From Gammaproteobacteria bacterium (GTDB lineage Bacteria; Pseudomonadota; Gammaproteobacteria; Pseudomonadales; IMCC2047): 64,000 nucleotides of DNA. Shown here one piece after another: positions 50,017 to 57,902 of the stretch (position 1 is the first letter of the stretch; each line of letters starts with the position of its first letter). The stretch lies in the NCBI GenBank assembly GCA_021773395.1, contig JAJFKB010000010.1:62001-126000 (forward strand), in the 5' to 3' direction. The position numbers and the translations under genes are program-made. A model generated the notes under the pieces. The model ran no database searches. It had not been told where the DNA came from and worked only from the letters and a program-made list of their open reading frames with translations.

Positions 50017-51777
50017 TTAGCCCGCAACCAGTTGTTCCTGCTCCCTTTTTTTTCTAGCACTACTTTCCTTTTGTTGAACCAGGCTATTACAGATATTATC
50101 AAAAGAGATTGCTTTGTTATAAAAATAGCCCTGCACCTGGTCACACTTATAATCTCGCAACAATACCACCTGTTCAAAATTTTCAACGCCTTCCGCAATC
50201 ACTTCCATTCCCAGATTATGGGCCAAATTGATAATCGCTTTTACAATAACTGCATCACCCTTCTTACTCACCGCGTTTTGTACAAAACTCTTGTCCACCT
50301 TCAAGGAAGTGATTGGTAACCCTTGAATGTGTGCGAAGGACGAATAGCCCGTTCCAAAGTCATCCAGTGAAAAATGAACACCCAGCTTGCTGAGGCTATC
50401 CATGCAACGACGCGTTTCCTCTTCGTTAGCCATGACCGCAGTTTCCGTTAATTCAAATTCTAGGTAGCGGGCATCAACCTGTGTTTTCTTAATGATATGG
50501 GCAACCGTTTCCTTAAGCTTTTTGTCCTGAAATTGCCGAAAGGAAAGATTAACCGCAATATGAACCTGCGAGCCCTGCTCCTGCAACAACTTTAACGCAA
50601 GACAAGCCTGATGAATAACCCAATAGCCCATGGTTACAATTAACCCGGTTTCCTCAGCCAAAGGAATAAACTCATCGGGGGAAAGCAAGCCTCTTGACGG
50701 GTGCTGCCAGCGAATGAGCCCCTCCATACCTACAATTTCACCATTGGTGATGTCGACACGCGGCTGGAACAACAGTCTGAATTCATTACGCCTGAGCGCG
50801 CGACGAAATTCGGCTTCCATCGCCAATTGACTAGAGGCCTTGACACTTAACTCTCTATTGTAAAAACAATAACTACAGCCGCGCTCAGTTTTTGCCTGAC
50901 TCATCGCCAGGTTGGCAGCCTTCAAGAGTGACTCTGCATTCATTCCCGCCGATGGATAAAATGAAATACCAATGCTGCAGGCCATATGAATCTGATCACC
51001 CGGAATAGAATAAGGCTTTGCCATCTCATCCAGAATCTGATGCACCATTCGTAAAACATCTGACTCAGCGGTCACACCCTCCAGCACAACTGCAAACTCG
51101 TCACCGCCATTACGTGCCAGGCTATCACTTCTGCGAACACAAGACTGCAGCCGGTCAGCCGCCGTCTTAATTACCACGTCACCGGCTTCGCGACTGTACA
51201 AATTGTTAATATTTGTGAAATTATCGAGATTGACCACCAGCAGCACTACTTTCTGCCTGGACCGCTCAGCGCGCTGGATCGCATGTGATAAGCGATCAGT
51301 AAAAAGAGTACGATTCACCAGCCCGGTGAGCGCGTCGTAATGGTCATGATAGGAAAGTTGTAAATAGGCTTTTCTAAGCTGCAATGCATATCGTAGTGAG
51401 CGTTCCAGCGAAAAATCGCTGATTTCGCCCTTAACCAGATAATCTGTAGTCCCGGCCTTTATCAACGAAGCACCAAGTGAGCTATCCATTTCCGCACTGA
51501 TCACAATTATTTGCGAAGAAGGAGTCAGCGATTTTGCTTCACTCAGGAAATCATTGTCAGTGTCGCTGGCAAACAGGTACTCGGTGATGATGATATCAAA
51601 ATTGTTGTTACCAATCGCGCGCAGCGCCTTTCCGACCGTCCGGCACCAGGTCAGCTCATAGCTCAGGCCGTCCACTTGCTGCAAATGATAATCTAGAAAC
51701 AGCTGCTCTGTATGCTGGTCATTTACCAGCAGTATACGTACCAGCTCACCACGCAGACTTTGCTCTAATAGGCTCAT
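50017..51777 (-). CDS. REC-GGDEF-EAL protein with degenerate receiver
   Basis: A 586-residue c-di-GMP signalling protein. The receiver domain (about 12-130) lacks the phospho-acceptor: the expected Asp is Glu66 in DIIITEY, and the first acidic pair is Asn-Asp (VND, 18-20). The GGDEF domain (about 150-310) has an intact RNGGDEFAVV active site and an RxxD inhibitory site five residues before it. The EAL domain (about 330-575) keeps EGLIRW, NLSF, ELTETA, DDFGTGYSS, K in LKVDKS, and AEGVE, so hydrolase activity is plausible. It is a single gene. Confidence 0.93.
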   Translation of the reverse strand: MSLLEQSLRGELVRILLVNDQHTEQLFLDYHLQQVDGLSYELTWCRTVGKALRAIGNNNFDIIITEYLFASDTDNDFLSEAKSLTPSSQIIVISAEMDSSLGASLIKAGTTDYLVKGEISDFSLERSLRYALQLRKAYLQLSYHDHYDALTGLVNRTLFTDRLSHAIQRAERSRQKVVLLVVNLDNFTNINNLYSREAGDVVIKTAADRLQSCVRRSDSLARNGGDEFAVVLEGVTAESDVLRMVHQILDEMAKPYSIPGDQIHMACSIGISFYPSAGMNAESLLKAANLAMSQAKTERGCSYCFYNRELSVKASSQLAMEAEFRRALRRNEFRLLFQPRVDITNGEIVGMEGLIRWQHPSRGLLSPDEFIPLAEETGLIVTMGYWVIHQACLALKLLQEQGSQVHIAVNLSFRQFQDKKLKETVAHIIKKTQVDARYLEFELTETAVMANEEETRRCMDSLSKLGVHFSLDDFGTGYSSFAHIQGLPITSLKVDKSFVQNAVSKKGDAVIVKAIINLAHNLGMEVIAEGVENFEQVVLLRDYKCDQVQGYFYNKAISFDNICNSLVQQKESSARKKREQEQLVAG

Positions 51778-51937
51778 AGAATTATTCAGTTCACCGTTTT
51801 ATACGTTCTATAACCAGCTAGTTTGGGCAGGCTAAATGCCTGCCTCAATCAAAGCCCTGATAAAACCATTTCTTATTCTAATTTGGTAAAACTTTTGCAG
51901 ATAATTCTGTCCCGCAAATTCACATCAGATCGTTCTA

Positions 51938-52423
51938 CTACTGACTACTATCTACCATATATTGGACAGTAGCTTTAATTTCCTCATCGGAACAATCCAT
52001 ACAGGTACCGCGAGCAGGCATGGCGTTAATGCCATTGAGTGCATTAGCCATCATTGTATCCATACCGTTAGCTATACGACTAGCCCACGCATCCTTGTCG
52101 CCTAATACAGGTGCACCCGCGATACCAGCACCGTGGCAGGCAAAGCAAGATGCATTATAAATTTGTTCACCGGACCGCGCAGCCGCTACCGCCGCTTCTA
52201 CCACTTTACTAAGCTGAGCTGAACTATCCCCAGCTGCCGCAGCATCCTCTTCGCCACAAACTTCACCTTTAACACAAACGACTCCGGCCGGCTTAATGCG
52301 ATCTATAATTTCCTGGTCAGGGTGTGCAGCAGACTGCACCGAAGTGGCCGCAAATAAAGACATCCCCAAAGATAAAATAAGTAAAAGAGTTCTGCTGCTA
52401 ATGTTTTTGATTGATCGACGCAC
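51938..52423 (-). CDS. Cytochrome c5-family protein
   Basis: A 161-residue secreted cytochrome c. It has a cleavable signal peptide (about residues 1-32, VQSAA), a 55-residue linker containing a Cys pair (CVKGEVC, about 50-56), heme motif CFACH near residues 93-97, axial Met in INAMPARG, and the CMDC pair next to it that forms the disulfide typical of true cytochrome c5. Unlike the copy at 6348-6764 it lacks a lipobox, so it is expected to be soluble in the periplasm. It likely shuttles electrons between respiratory complexes. Single gene. Confidence 0.92.
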   Translation of the reverse strand: MRRSIKNISSRTLLLILSLGMSLFAATSVQSAAHPDQEIIDRIKPAGVVCVKGEVCGEEDAAAAGDSSAQLSKVVEAAVAAARSGEQIYNASCFACHGAGIAGAPVLGDKDAWASRIANGMDTMMANALNGINAMPARGTCMDCSDEEIKATVQYMVDSSQ

Positions 52424-52713
52424 TGAAACTACCCCTTATAAAATTCAATTAACTAACCAATAATACCGGCCATTTTTGATGTTGGGATTATAACGGTTAT
52501 TGGCGGGATGGAAAACAGGAAATGGATTAACCCGCTCAAACACGGCCTGGCTAAAGAGATACACAAGCTTTTCCCAGCGACTTTTCCGGAAATCCTAGAA
52601 ATCCCGAGATACCTGTCGGCCGTTTCTATAATAGTAGAAGATTTTTTTAAAATCCTATCCTAAAGCTATAGAGCTGTGCTTTAGAGGCTGTTAGAATAGC
52701 CGCTCTCTAGCAC
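52424..52713. other. Intergenic region upstream of tRNA-Arg
   Basis: This 290-bp gap holds a possible tRNA promoter (TAGAAT -10 at 52692-52697) and a 7-bp inverted repeat CTAAAGC/GCTTTAG (52660-52666 and 52678-52684). A 51-codon open frame (52508-52663) has no ribosome site and is not trusted. Confidence 0.4.
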
Positions 52714-52790
52714 GCCTCCGTAGCTCAGCTGGATAGAGTAACCGGCTTCGAACCGGTTGGTCGGGAGTTCGAATCTCTCCGGGGGCGCCA
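52714..52790 (+). tRNA. tRNA-Arg, anticodon TCG
   Basis: A complete 77-nt cloverleaf. The acceptor stem pairs GCCTCCG with CGGGGGC (one G-T pair), the D arm is GCTC/GAGT, the anticodon stem ACCGG/CCGGT encloses the loop CTTCGAA with TCG at 52748-52750, and the T arm contains TTCGAAT. A genomically encoded CCA follows discriminator G. It reads CGA codons. The accessory region begins just behind it, which makes it a candidate integration site. Confidence 0.95.
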
Positions 52791-52846
52791 ATAAAATCAA
52801 GGTGTATACCGAGGACAAGGTTTACACTTTATACCGGAGACATAGT

Positions 52847-53006
52847 GGCTCTACCCCATTAACGGGGGATGGGCACTCATCAAACCCGGTTGATAATACC
52901 ATCCCACCCGCAGTGGGCCAGCACTCTTAACCGATAATTCTCAAAGTTTCTAAAACCATACGCTCTCCTCGACATCATTTTCCGAATTAGTTTTGGCTCT
53001 ACCCCA
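52847..53006 (-). mobile_element. ISL3-type transposase 3' remnant with terminal repeat
   Basis: On the minus strand 52880-52993 encodes 37 residues ending a transposase, including RRAYGFRNFENYRLRVLAHC, the characteristic tail of ISL3-family transposases. An inverted-repeat-like end GGCTCTACCCCA lies outside it at 52847-52858, and the same 12 bp recur in the same orientation at 52995-53006, right where the coding similarity stops. The rest of the element is gone, so only one end remains. Confidence 0.65.
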
Positions 53007-53136
53007 GAATGCAGTTAGGCGGCTTCGGCTCGTGAGGCTAACTTCTGCAAATTTGGGTTCTACTCAAGCAGTCTTTGCAATATGCCATTTCCTCGAAGTG
53101 TGGTACTTGACAAGATCTGACTCCGAGCATACTTTA

Positions 53137-53325
53137 TCACCAAGGCCTCGCAATTGGTGAACCACTCTGGGCAATCGTAGCCCAGTAATCGTACTGAATG
53201 AGAGGCTTTGTTTTGTGTCGAGATAGTGCCCAGGCTTTATCAGTAACCTCTATGCCCAGCTTTTCTCTAAATGCTTGAACTCCAGCATGCTTACCAAGAA
53301 GCTCAGACCGTTCCGCTTTAGCCAT
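53137..53325 (-). CDS. Unrecognised 62-codon ORF in the mobile-element graveyard
   Basis: An ATG frame of 62 residues starts 3 bp after the terminase pseudogene, rich in Lys/Arg/Ala with a helical first half (MAKAERSELLGKHAG). No family is recognised. It may be a fragment of the same phage segment or the displaced end of the terminase gene. Its coding status is doubtful. Confidence 0.3.
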   Translation of the reverse strand: MAKAERSELLGKHAGVQAFREKLGIEVTDKAWALSRHKTKPLIQYDYWATIAQSGSPIARPW

Positions 53326-53327
53326 TT

Positions 53328-53520
53328 TAAATAGCGGCCTTGATGTTGGGTTTTGCTAAGTTTTCAATAACTTGTTGGATTTCAAGTTTCTTCAACTTCT
53401 ATTGCCCAATAGAATATGCCACCTTTTCGCTATAACCCGTACGTATAGTCGCTTGCGTTGCATTAAAATCGATAAGTATTCCTCAATGAATCTAGTTTAT
53501 TTATCCGTAATATTTGCCAT
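53328..53520 (-). pseudogene. Phage terminase small-subunit pseudogene
   Basis: On the minus strand an ATG at 53520 begins MANITDK, then a TAA where the family has Gln, then TRFIEEYL. A single missing base then shifts the frame to IDFNATQATIRTGYSEK and VAYSIGQ, followed by TAG and KLKKLEIQQVIENLA. Read together this is the N-terminal domain of a Terminase_2-type small subunit, the packaging protein of tailed phages. Two stop codons and one frameshift show that it is dead. It reveals a former prophage next to the tRNA-Arg gene. Confidence 0.8.
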
Positions 53521-54035
53521 AATTAGGCTGCAATAAAATGATGCCGCTCATAAACGCCTGGATATCGTTCTCAGGGAGGATGCCTAATCCTTTGTGGACA
53601 AGGATTTCGTGTTGGAGCGTTCGTATTGTATCGCGAGTTGAATCGAGGTAGGCAGCGACGAGAATGAGCTTGCCTGAGTCAGCGTCCTATCCTGCTTTGA
53701 CTTTGTGCTTTGTGTCTGCGCTGATTTCCGACTGAGTTCTGGCCACATGCACTTCCATCGGGGCTGAGCCTTTGAATTTTTTGAGAAGATCCTCCGTAAC
53801 ATTTTCCTCATGATCAACAGTTAATCCTCGTGAAGTGGCGCTGCTTTAGCTCCCGTCTCTTTGCCCGTAAATCGCGCATATACGCCAGACTTTCTTTGGC
53901 CTCTTGCCTCAAGGATTCGATTTCTGAGGGCGTCAGCATTTTTACCACTTTTAATGAGGCATCGCGCTTCGGGCGTTTTAGCCTGCAGCCTGCCACAGAG
54001 CTAACTCTCCACTGTAGTTGATTGCAGAGGCTCAA
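53501..54035 (-). pseudogene. Decayed gene of a large phage/plasmid-type protein (metallopeptidase-like motif)
   Basis: A minus-strand series of segments: MLTPSEIESLRQEAKESLAY up to HFTR in one frame (ending near 53830), then in a shifted frame VDHEENVTEDLLKKFKGSA, VARTQSEISADTKH, a TAG stop, LILVAAYLDSTRDTIRTLQ, HEILVHKGLGILPENDI and a stop at 53501. The HEILVHKGLG segment resembles the HExxxHyGL motif found near the end of large polyvalent proteins of phages and conjugative elements. The family call is tentative; the decay (frameshift plus stop) is clear. Confidence 0.5.
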
Positions 54036-54217
54036 CTATACAATACCGTATTGAAAAGGTATATAAAACCGGTACCCGAGCCCTATTCGTAACTCAACAT
54101 GTCGCCTTGTGATTGATGTATTCCCCCCGTTACATCGCACGAGAGGTTTATACTTTATCCTGCGCAACCGGAACCGAAAAATCAATCAGACTCAGAGAGC
54201 TGCTTGACATTTAGGAG

Positions 54218-54508
54218 GGCGTCCGAGGCAGTCAGTATTTATCCAATCGTTACACTGATCCACTTGCTGAGGCAGGCTGTAATGCCTCCGTTGGCAGTGT
54301 CGGCGAAATGGCGTTGGCAGAGACTATCAATGGCTTGCACAAGGCTGAGGTCATTCATAATGACGGTCCTTGGTGTGGACTCGATGACGCAGAGCAAGTG
54401 ACATTAACCTGGGTTGATTGGTTTAACCATCGTCGATTGCTACGACCCATTGGCGATATGCCGTCTGCTGAATTTTACCGGTTTACCTATAAAACCTTCA
54501 CCCAGTAA
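54218..54508 (+). mobile_element. IS3-family transposase (OrfB) C-terminal remnant
   Basis: One plus-strand frame of 97 codons reads GVRGSQYLSNRYTDPLAEAG, then ASVGSVGE, ALAETINGLHKAEVIH, TWVDWFNHRRLLRPIGDMPS and YKTFTQ-stop. This is the end of an IS3-family integrase-type transposase, including the last catalytic Glu (ALAETING). The usual DSYDN stretch before it is deleted, and all upstream sequence, including OrfA and both terminal repeats, is missing. It is a dead fragment facing the ectR gene. Confidence 0.85.
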
Positions 54509-54534
54509 TCATTATCCGACAATATATCGGGCTA

Positions 54535-55032
54535 CTAAATAGAGGTGCTTTGCCGGTCCAACAACCCGACATCCAGTACAGGTGATGCATCAATATGCTG
54601 GGCATCCATCATCTGCGCGACCCGCTGCAAAGAGGAAATGATCATCGTTTGCTCCCACCCCTTTAGGTCGGAAAACTGACGGGCGAACTGGTCCTGCAGA
54701 GGTGTTGGCGCACTTCTTAAAGTTTCCATTCCTGTTTGAGTCAAGTATGCATGAACCTTTCGCTTGTCTTCGGTCGAGCGCTGACGGTAAACAAAGTTAC
54801 GTTTCTCCAGCCTGTCGAGAATAGTCGTTACGGTAGCTTGGCTCAGACTAATCTCTCTGGCCAACTCACCAATGGTGACCTGCCCTTTGTTGCGTATGGT
54901 TTGCAACAATAATATTTGCGGTGCCGTCAGTCCGGTCGTTTTTGCCAGATACTTGGAGTGCAGATCGGTTGCTCGTATGATGCGGCGTAACGCCACTAAA
55001 ACTTCATCAATGTTAGTCAAAACTCTATCCAT
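54535..55032 (-). CDS. ectR: EctR, MarR-family regulator of the ectoine operon
   Basis: A 165-residue MarR-type winged-helix regulator. The HTH spans about residues 45-75 (QVTIGELAREISLSQATVTT) and the wing contains DKRKVHAYLT (near 88-97). Dimerisation helices flank it. It is divergent from ectA, separated by 304 bp, the arrangement known for EctR repressors in halophilic methylotrophs and other ectoine producers. It therefore probably represses ectA and itself, binding a palindrome such as the one at 55309-55322. The binding itself is inferred. Confidence 0.9.
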   Translation of the reverse strand: MDRVLTNIDEVLVALRRIIRATDLHSKYLAKTTGLTAPQILLLQTIRNKGQVTIGELAREISLSQATVTTILDRLEKRNFVYRQRSTEDKRKVHAYLTQTGMETLRSAPTPLQDQFARQFSDLKGWEQTMIISSLQRVAQMMDAQHIDASPVLDVGLLDRQSTSI

Positions 55033-55336
55033 ACCTTATTTTCAGATAGTCCATCATACCTAATAGAGCCCAACCAATGCCAACTGACTATCTGTACAGA
55101 GTTAAGACGATTACCCTCCTTAACTGCTGATACCGAATACCCAGGCATACTCGCAGAGAATTGACTACGCAGCATTTAATCGTCATTTGAGAAGATTTTT
55201 AATTTAGAGTACAATACATTTTCTTTGTAGAAATACTTCTAAACGATCATTTTCGCTGCATATATCTTTATAACCCTCTATTTTTAACTTAAATTGGCCA
55301 CTATTTAAATTAGTGAACTAATATTTATTATTATAT
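55033..55336. promoter_or_regulatory. ectR-ectA divergent regulatory region
   Basis: This AT-rich 304-bp region holds no gene. Two palindromes stand out: TAGAA-ATAC-TTCTA (55228-55241) and the perfect ATTAGT-GA-ACTAAT (55309-55322), the latter ending 14 bp before the ectA start codon. Either may be an EctR operator. No confident -35/-10 pair could be chosen among many AT-rich hexamers, and ectA lacks a clear Shine-Dalgarno sequence. Confidence 0.5.
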
Positions 55337-55858
55337 ATGAATGACAATATTACTATTCGACGACCATTAACATCTGATGGTTACCAGCTTTTCAATCTGG
55401 TGGAACAGTGCCCGCCATTAGATAGCAATTCTATGTACTGCAATCTATTGCAATGCACTCATTTTGCAGACACCTCTGCGGCAGCGGAACAGCAGGGCGT
55501 GCTGGTAGGTTTTATATCCGGTTATTTTATTCCGGAGCGACCGGACACGCTATTTGTCTGGCAGGTAGCGGTGGGTGAAAAGGCGCGAGGCAAAGGCGTT
55601 GCCACGCGCATGACCAACCACATTCTCAAACGCACCCAATGCCGCGATGTAAAGTGGATTGAAACAACCGTTACCAAATCAAATGAGGCCTCTTGGGCAC
55701 TATTTAAAGGACTTGCAGGGAAACTACAAACCAAATTGCAACAGTCACTGATGTTTGACGAAAAGACTCATTTTAAGGGTCAACACGATACCGAAATCCT
55801 GGCTCGAATCGGGCCATTTAGCGCTGCGCAACTTAAAGCTGCTGCATCTTCACAATAA
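55337..55858 (+). CDS. ectA: L-2,4-diaminobutyrate N-gamma-acetyltransferase
   Basis: A 173-residue GNAT-fold enzyme that acetylates diaminobutyrate, the second step of ectoine synthesis. It shows the EctA pattern TIRRPLTSDGYQLFNLVEQCPPLD near the start, YCNLLQCTHFADT (about 34-46), and the acetyl-CoA site GEKARGKGVATRM (about 80-92). Length is typical (about 170). It starts the operon; the ATG at 55337 lacks an evident ribosome site, so translation may be weak or leader-dependent. ectB begins 28 bp downstream. Confidence 0.97.
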   Translation: MNDNITIRRPLTSDGYQLFNLVEQCPPLDSNSMYCNLLQCTHFADTSAAAEQQGVLVGFISGYFIPERPDTLFVWQVAVGEKARGKGVATRMTNHILKRTQCRDVKWIETTVTKSNEASWALFKGLAGKLQTKLQQSLMFDEKTHFKGQHDTEILARIGPFSAAQLKAAASSQ

Positions 55859-55886
55859 CGGAAAGTCATTTAACAGAGCATAATAG

Positions 55887-57206
55887 ATGAAAATTTTTGA
55901 TGAAATCGAATCTGAAGTACAGAGTTACGCGCGCTCTTTTCCGCGCGTATTCAACAAAGCACAGGCCGAGTTCCTCTACGATGAGGAGGGCAACCGATAT
56001 CTCGATTTTTTAGCCGGTGCTGGCACCTTGAACTATGGCCACAATAACCCACTACTCAAAGAAAAGTTAATGGAATACATTAACAACGACGGTATCACCC
56101 ACGGTCTGGACCTGCATACCAAAGCGAAAGGTGAATTTCTGCAAACCTTTAACGAGAAAATACTGAAACCGCGGGGTATGGAATATATCGTACAGTTTAC
56201 CGGCCCCACCGGCACCAATGCCGTTGAGGCGGCAATGAAAATTGCCCGCAACGTTACAGGTCAGCAGAATATCGTCACCTTTACCAATGGTTTTCACGGC
56301 GTAAGCCTGGGATCGTTGGCAGCTACCGGCAACTCACACCATCGCGATGCTGCAGGGGTTAGCCTGAACGGCACCCACCGCATGCCTTACGACGGTTACT
56401 TGGGTGAAGGCATAGACACCACTGCCTACCTGGATAAAGTGCTATCCGACTCAAGCAGCGGCATTAATTCACCCGCCGCTGTCATTGTGGAAACCGTGCA
56501 GGGCGAAGGTGGCATTAACGCAGCGACCCTTGAATGGCTCAGAAATTTGCAGACGGTTTGCAGAAAATACAAAATTCTGCTCATTGTCGACGATATCCAG
56601 GCCGGCTGCGGTCGTACCGGCGACTACTTCAGTTTTGAGGAAGCAGGCATAGAACCTGACATCATTACCCTTTCCAAATCCCTCGGCGGCTACGGCCTGC
56701 CATTTGCTGTGGTGCTAATGAAACCAGAGCTGGATCAATGGAAACCGGGCGAACATAACGGTACTTTTCGAGGTAATAATTTTGCTTTTGTTACCGCTAA
56801 AGCAGCGATTGACCAGTACTGGTCAGATGATCGGTTCTCCAATGAGATAAAACGCAAAGGACAGTACATCTCCGAACGACTCAATGCCATTGTTGAGCAA
56901 TATGGCGAAGGCAACTTTACCACTCGCGGCCGCGGCATGTTTCAGGGGATTAACTGTATTAACGGCGAGTTGGCCGGCGCGATTACACATAAAGCGTTCA
57001 AAAAGAGGCTGATTATCGAAACCAGCGGCGCCGACGATCAGGTGGTGAAGTTTCTTTGCCCACTGATCATCAGCGATGAAAACCTTAAAAAAGGGGTCGA
57101 TATTGTTGAGCAGGCCATTAAGGAGGTCTGTGCCGGCGAAGAGTCAATACCGGCAGAGATTGACTATTTTGATGACCAAGAAGAAGAACAGGCCGTTAAC
57201 TGTTAA
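55887..57206 (+). CDS. ectB: Diaminobutyrate-2-oxoglutarate transaminase
   Basis: A 439-residue class III PLP aminotransferase converting aspartate semialdehyde and glutamate to diaminobutyrate, the first committed ectoine step. It contains FTGPTGTNAVEAAMK (near residues 104-118), the DDIQAGCGRTG block (near 236-246), and the PLP lysine in TLSKSLGGYGLP (near 265). Length is standard for EctB. The C-terminal 20 residues are acidic. The next frame, orf84, begins 4 bp after its stop rather than ectC, which is unusual. Confidence 0.98.
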   Translation: MKIFDEIESEVQSYARSFPRVFNKAQAEFLYDEEGNRYLDFLAGAGTLNYGHNNPLLKEKLMEYINNDGITHGLDLHTKAKGEFLQTFNEKILKPRGMEYIVQFTGPTGTNAVEAAMKIARNVTGQQNIVTFTNGFHGVSLGSLAATGNSHHRDAAGVSLNGTHRMPYDGYLGEGIDTTAYLDKVLSDSSSGINSPAAVIVETVQGEGGINAATLEWLRNLQTVCRKYKILLIVDDIQAGCGRTGDYFSFEEAGIEPDIITLSKSLGGYGLPFAVVLMKPELDQWKPGEHNGTFRGNNFAFVTAKAAIDQYWSDDRFSNEIKRKGQYISERLNAIVEQYGEGNFTTRGRGMFQGINCINGELAGAITHKAFKKRLIIETSGADDQVVKFLCPLIISDENLKKGVDIVEQAIKEVCAGEESIPAEIDYFDDQEEEQAVNC

Positions 57207-57210
57207 TTAA

Positions 57211-57465
57211 ATGCGCTCAACAAAAAAACAATTCCATATCTGGCCCGGCGAAAGGCAGTTGCTGCCGTCGGCGCCGGATGGCCACTATCTGCAGCTCGAC
57301 TGCCTGGTTGGCAAAGCCTACTTACGGGTGATGTCGCGCTCCAGGCGCCAGGTGATTCGCTCGGGCGACAAGCAAAAAATCACCGCGGGAGAGATCGCAA
57401 CGGTCAGCGGTGTGGAAACCATGACGCTGGAAATTGAACTGAATACAATAAAGGATCGCAGCTAA
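57211..57465 (+). CDS. Unknown 84-residue protein encoded between ectB and ectC
   Basis: This small gene sits inside the ectoine operon, 4 bp after ectB, and its TAA overlaps the ectC ATG (TAATG), so it is under tight translational coupling. The product is basic in the middle and appears beta-rich: [31 protein letters not shown], then [27 protein letters not shown]. It has no signal peptide, membrane helix or Cys pair, and I recognise no family. The pattern of short strands with GE turns suggests a small beta-barrel or cupin-like fold, possibly an EctC-associated protein. That is speculation. Confidence 0.8.
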   Translation: MRSTKKQFHIWPGERQLLPSAPDGHYLQLDCLVGKAYLRVMSRSRRQVIRSGDKQKITAGEIATVSGVETMTLEIELNTIKDRS

Positions 57466-57869
57466 TGATTGTTAGAAATTTAAAGGAAGCCGAAAAAACA
57501 GCACGCCGCATCATATCTCCTGACGGCAACTGGGAGAGCACCCGGTTGTTACTGAAAGATGATGGAATGGGCTTCTCTTTCCATATTACCACCATCTATG
57601 AAGGCGCTGATTTTCAGATGCACTATCAGAACCATTTGGAGTCGGTCTACTGCATCTCTGGAGAGGGTGAAGTGGAAACCCTTGATGACGGCAAAAAATA
57701 CCCGATTACACCCGGCACACTTTACAACCTGGACCAACACGACAAGCACACCTTGCGTGCCTTCAAAGAACTGACGTTAACCTGCGTTTTTAATCCGCCA
57801 CTGAACGGTAAGGAAGTACATAACACAGACGGCGCCTACGAACTCGAAGCAGAAGCCGTTAGTCAATAA
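57465..57869 (+). CDS. ectC: L-ectoine synthase
   Basis: A 134-residue cupin enzyme that cyclises N-gamma-acetyl-diaminobutyrate to ectoine. The metal-ligand motif region shows [22 protein letters not shown] (split around residues 52-72) with Glu and Tyr ligands, and the [14 protein letters not shown] block (about 86-99) with the third ligand His. Length matches EctC (128-137). It begins within the stop codon of orf84 and is followed 33 bp later by ectD. Confidence 0.98.
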   Translation: MIVRNLKEAEKTARRIISPDGNWESTRLLLKDDGMGFSFHITTIYEGADFQMHYQNHLESVYCISGEGEVETLDDGKKYPITPGTLYNLDQHDKHTLRAFKELTLTCVFNPPLNGKEVHNTDGAYELEAEAVSQ

Positions 57870-57902
57870 CAAGATGAGAACAAATAGGGAGAAAGATCAG
57901 AA

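Noticed and set aside
52508-52663. 51-codon open frame before the tRNA-Arg gene
   Set aside because: No Shine-Dalgarno sequence, overlaps the tRNA promoter region, and no recognised family; chance cannot be ruled out.
52847-53006. The 12-bp direct repeats as attL/attR of an integrated island
   Set aside because: They match an IS terminal repeat flanking a transposase tail and show no tie to the tRNA 3' end.
52818-54160. Similar AT-rich strings GGTTTACACTTTATACC (near 52820) and GGTTTATACTTTATCC (near 54147) as element boundaries
   Set aside because: The match is imperfect and the strings are low in complexity; no further duplicated sequence supports a boundary.
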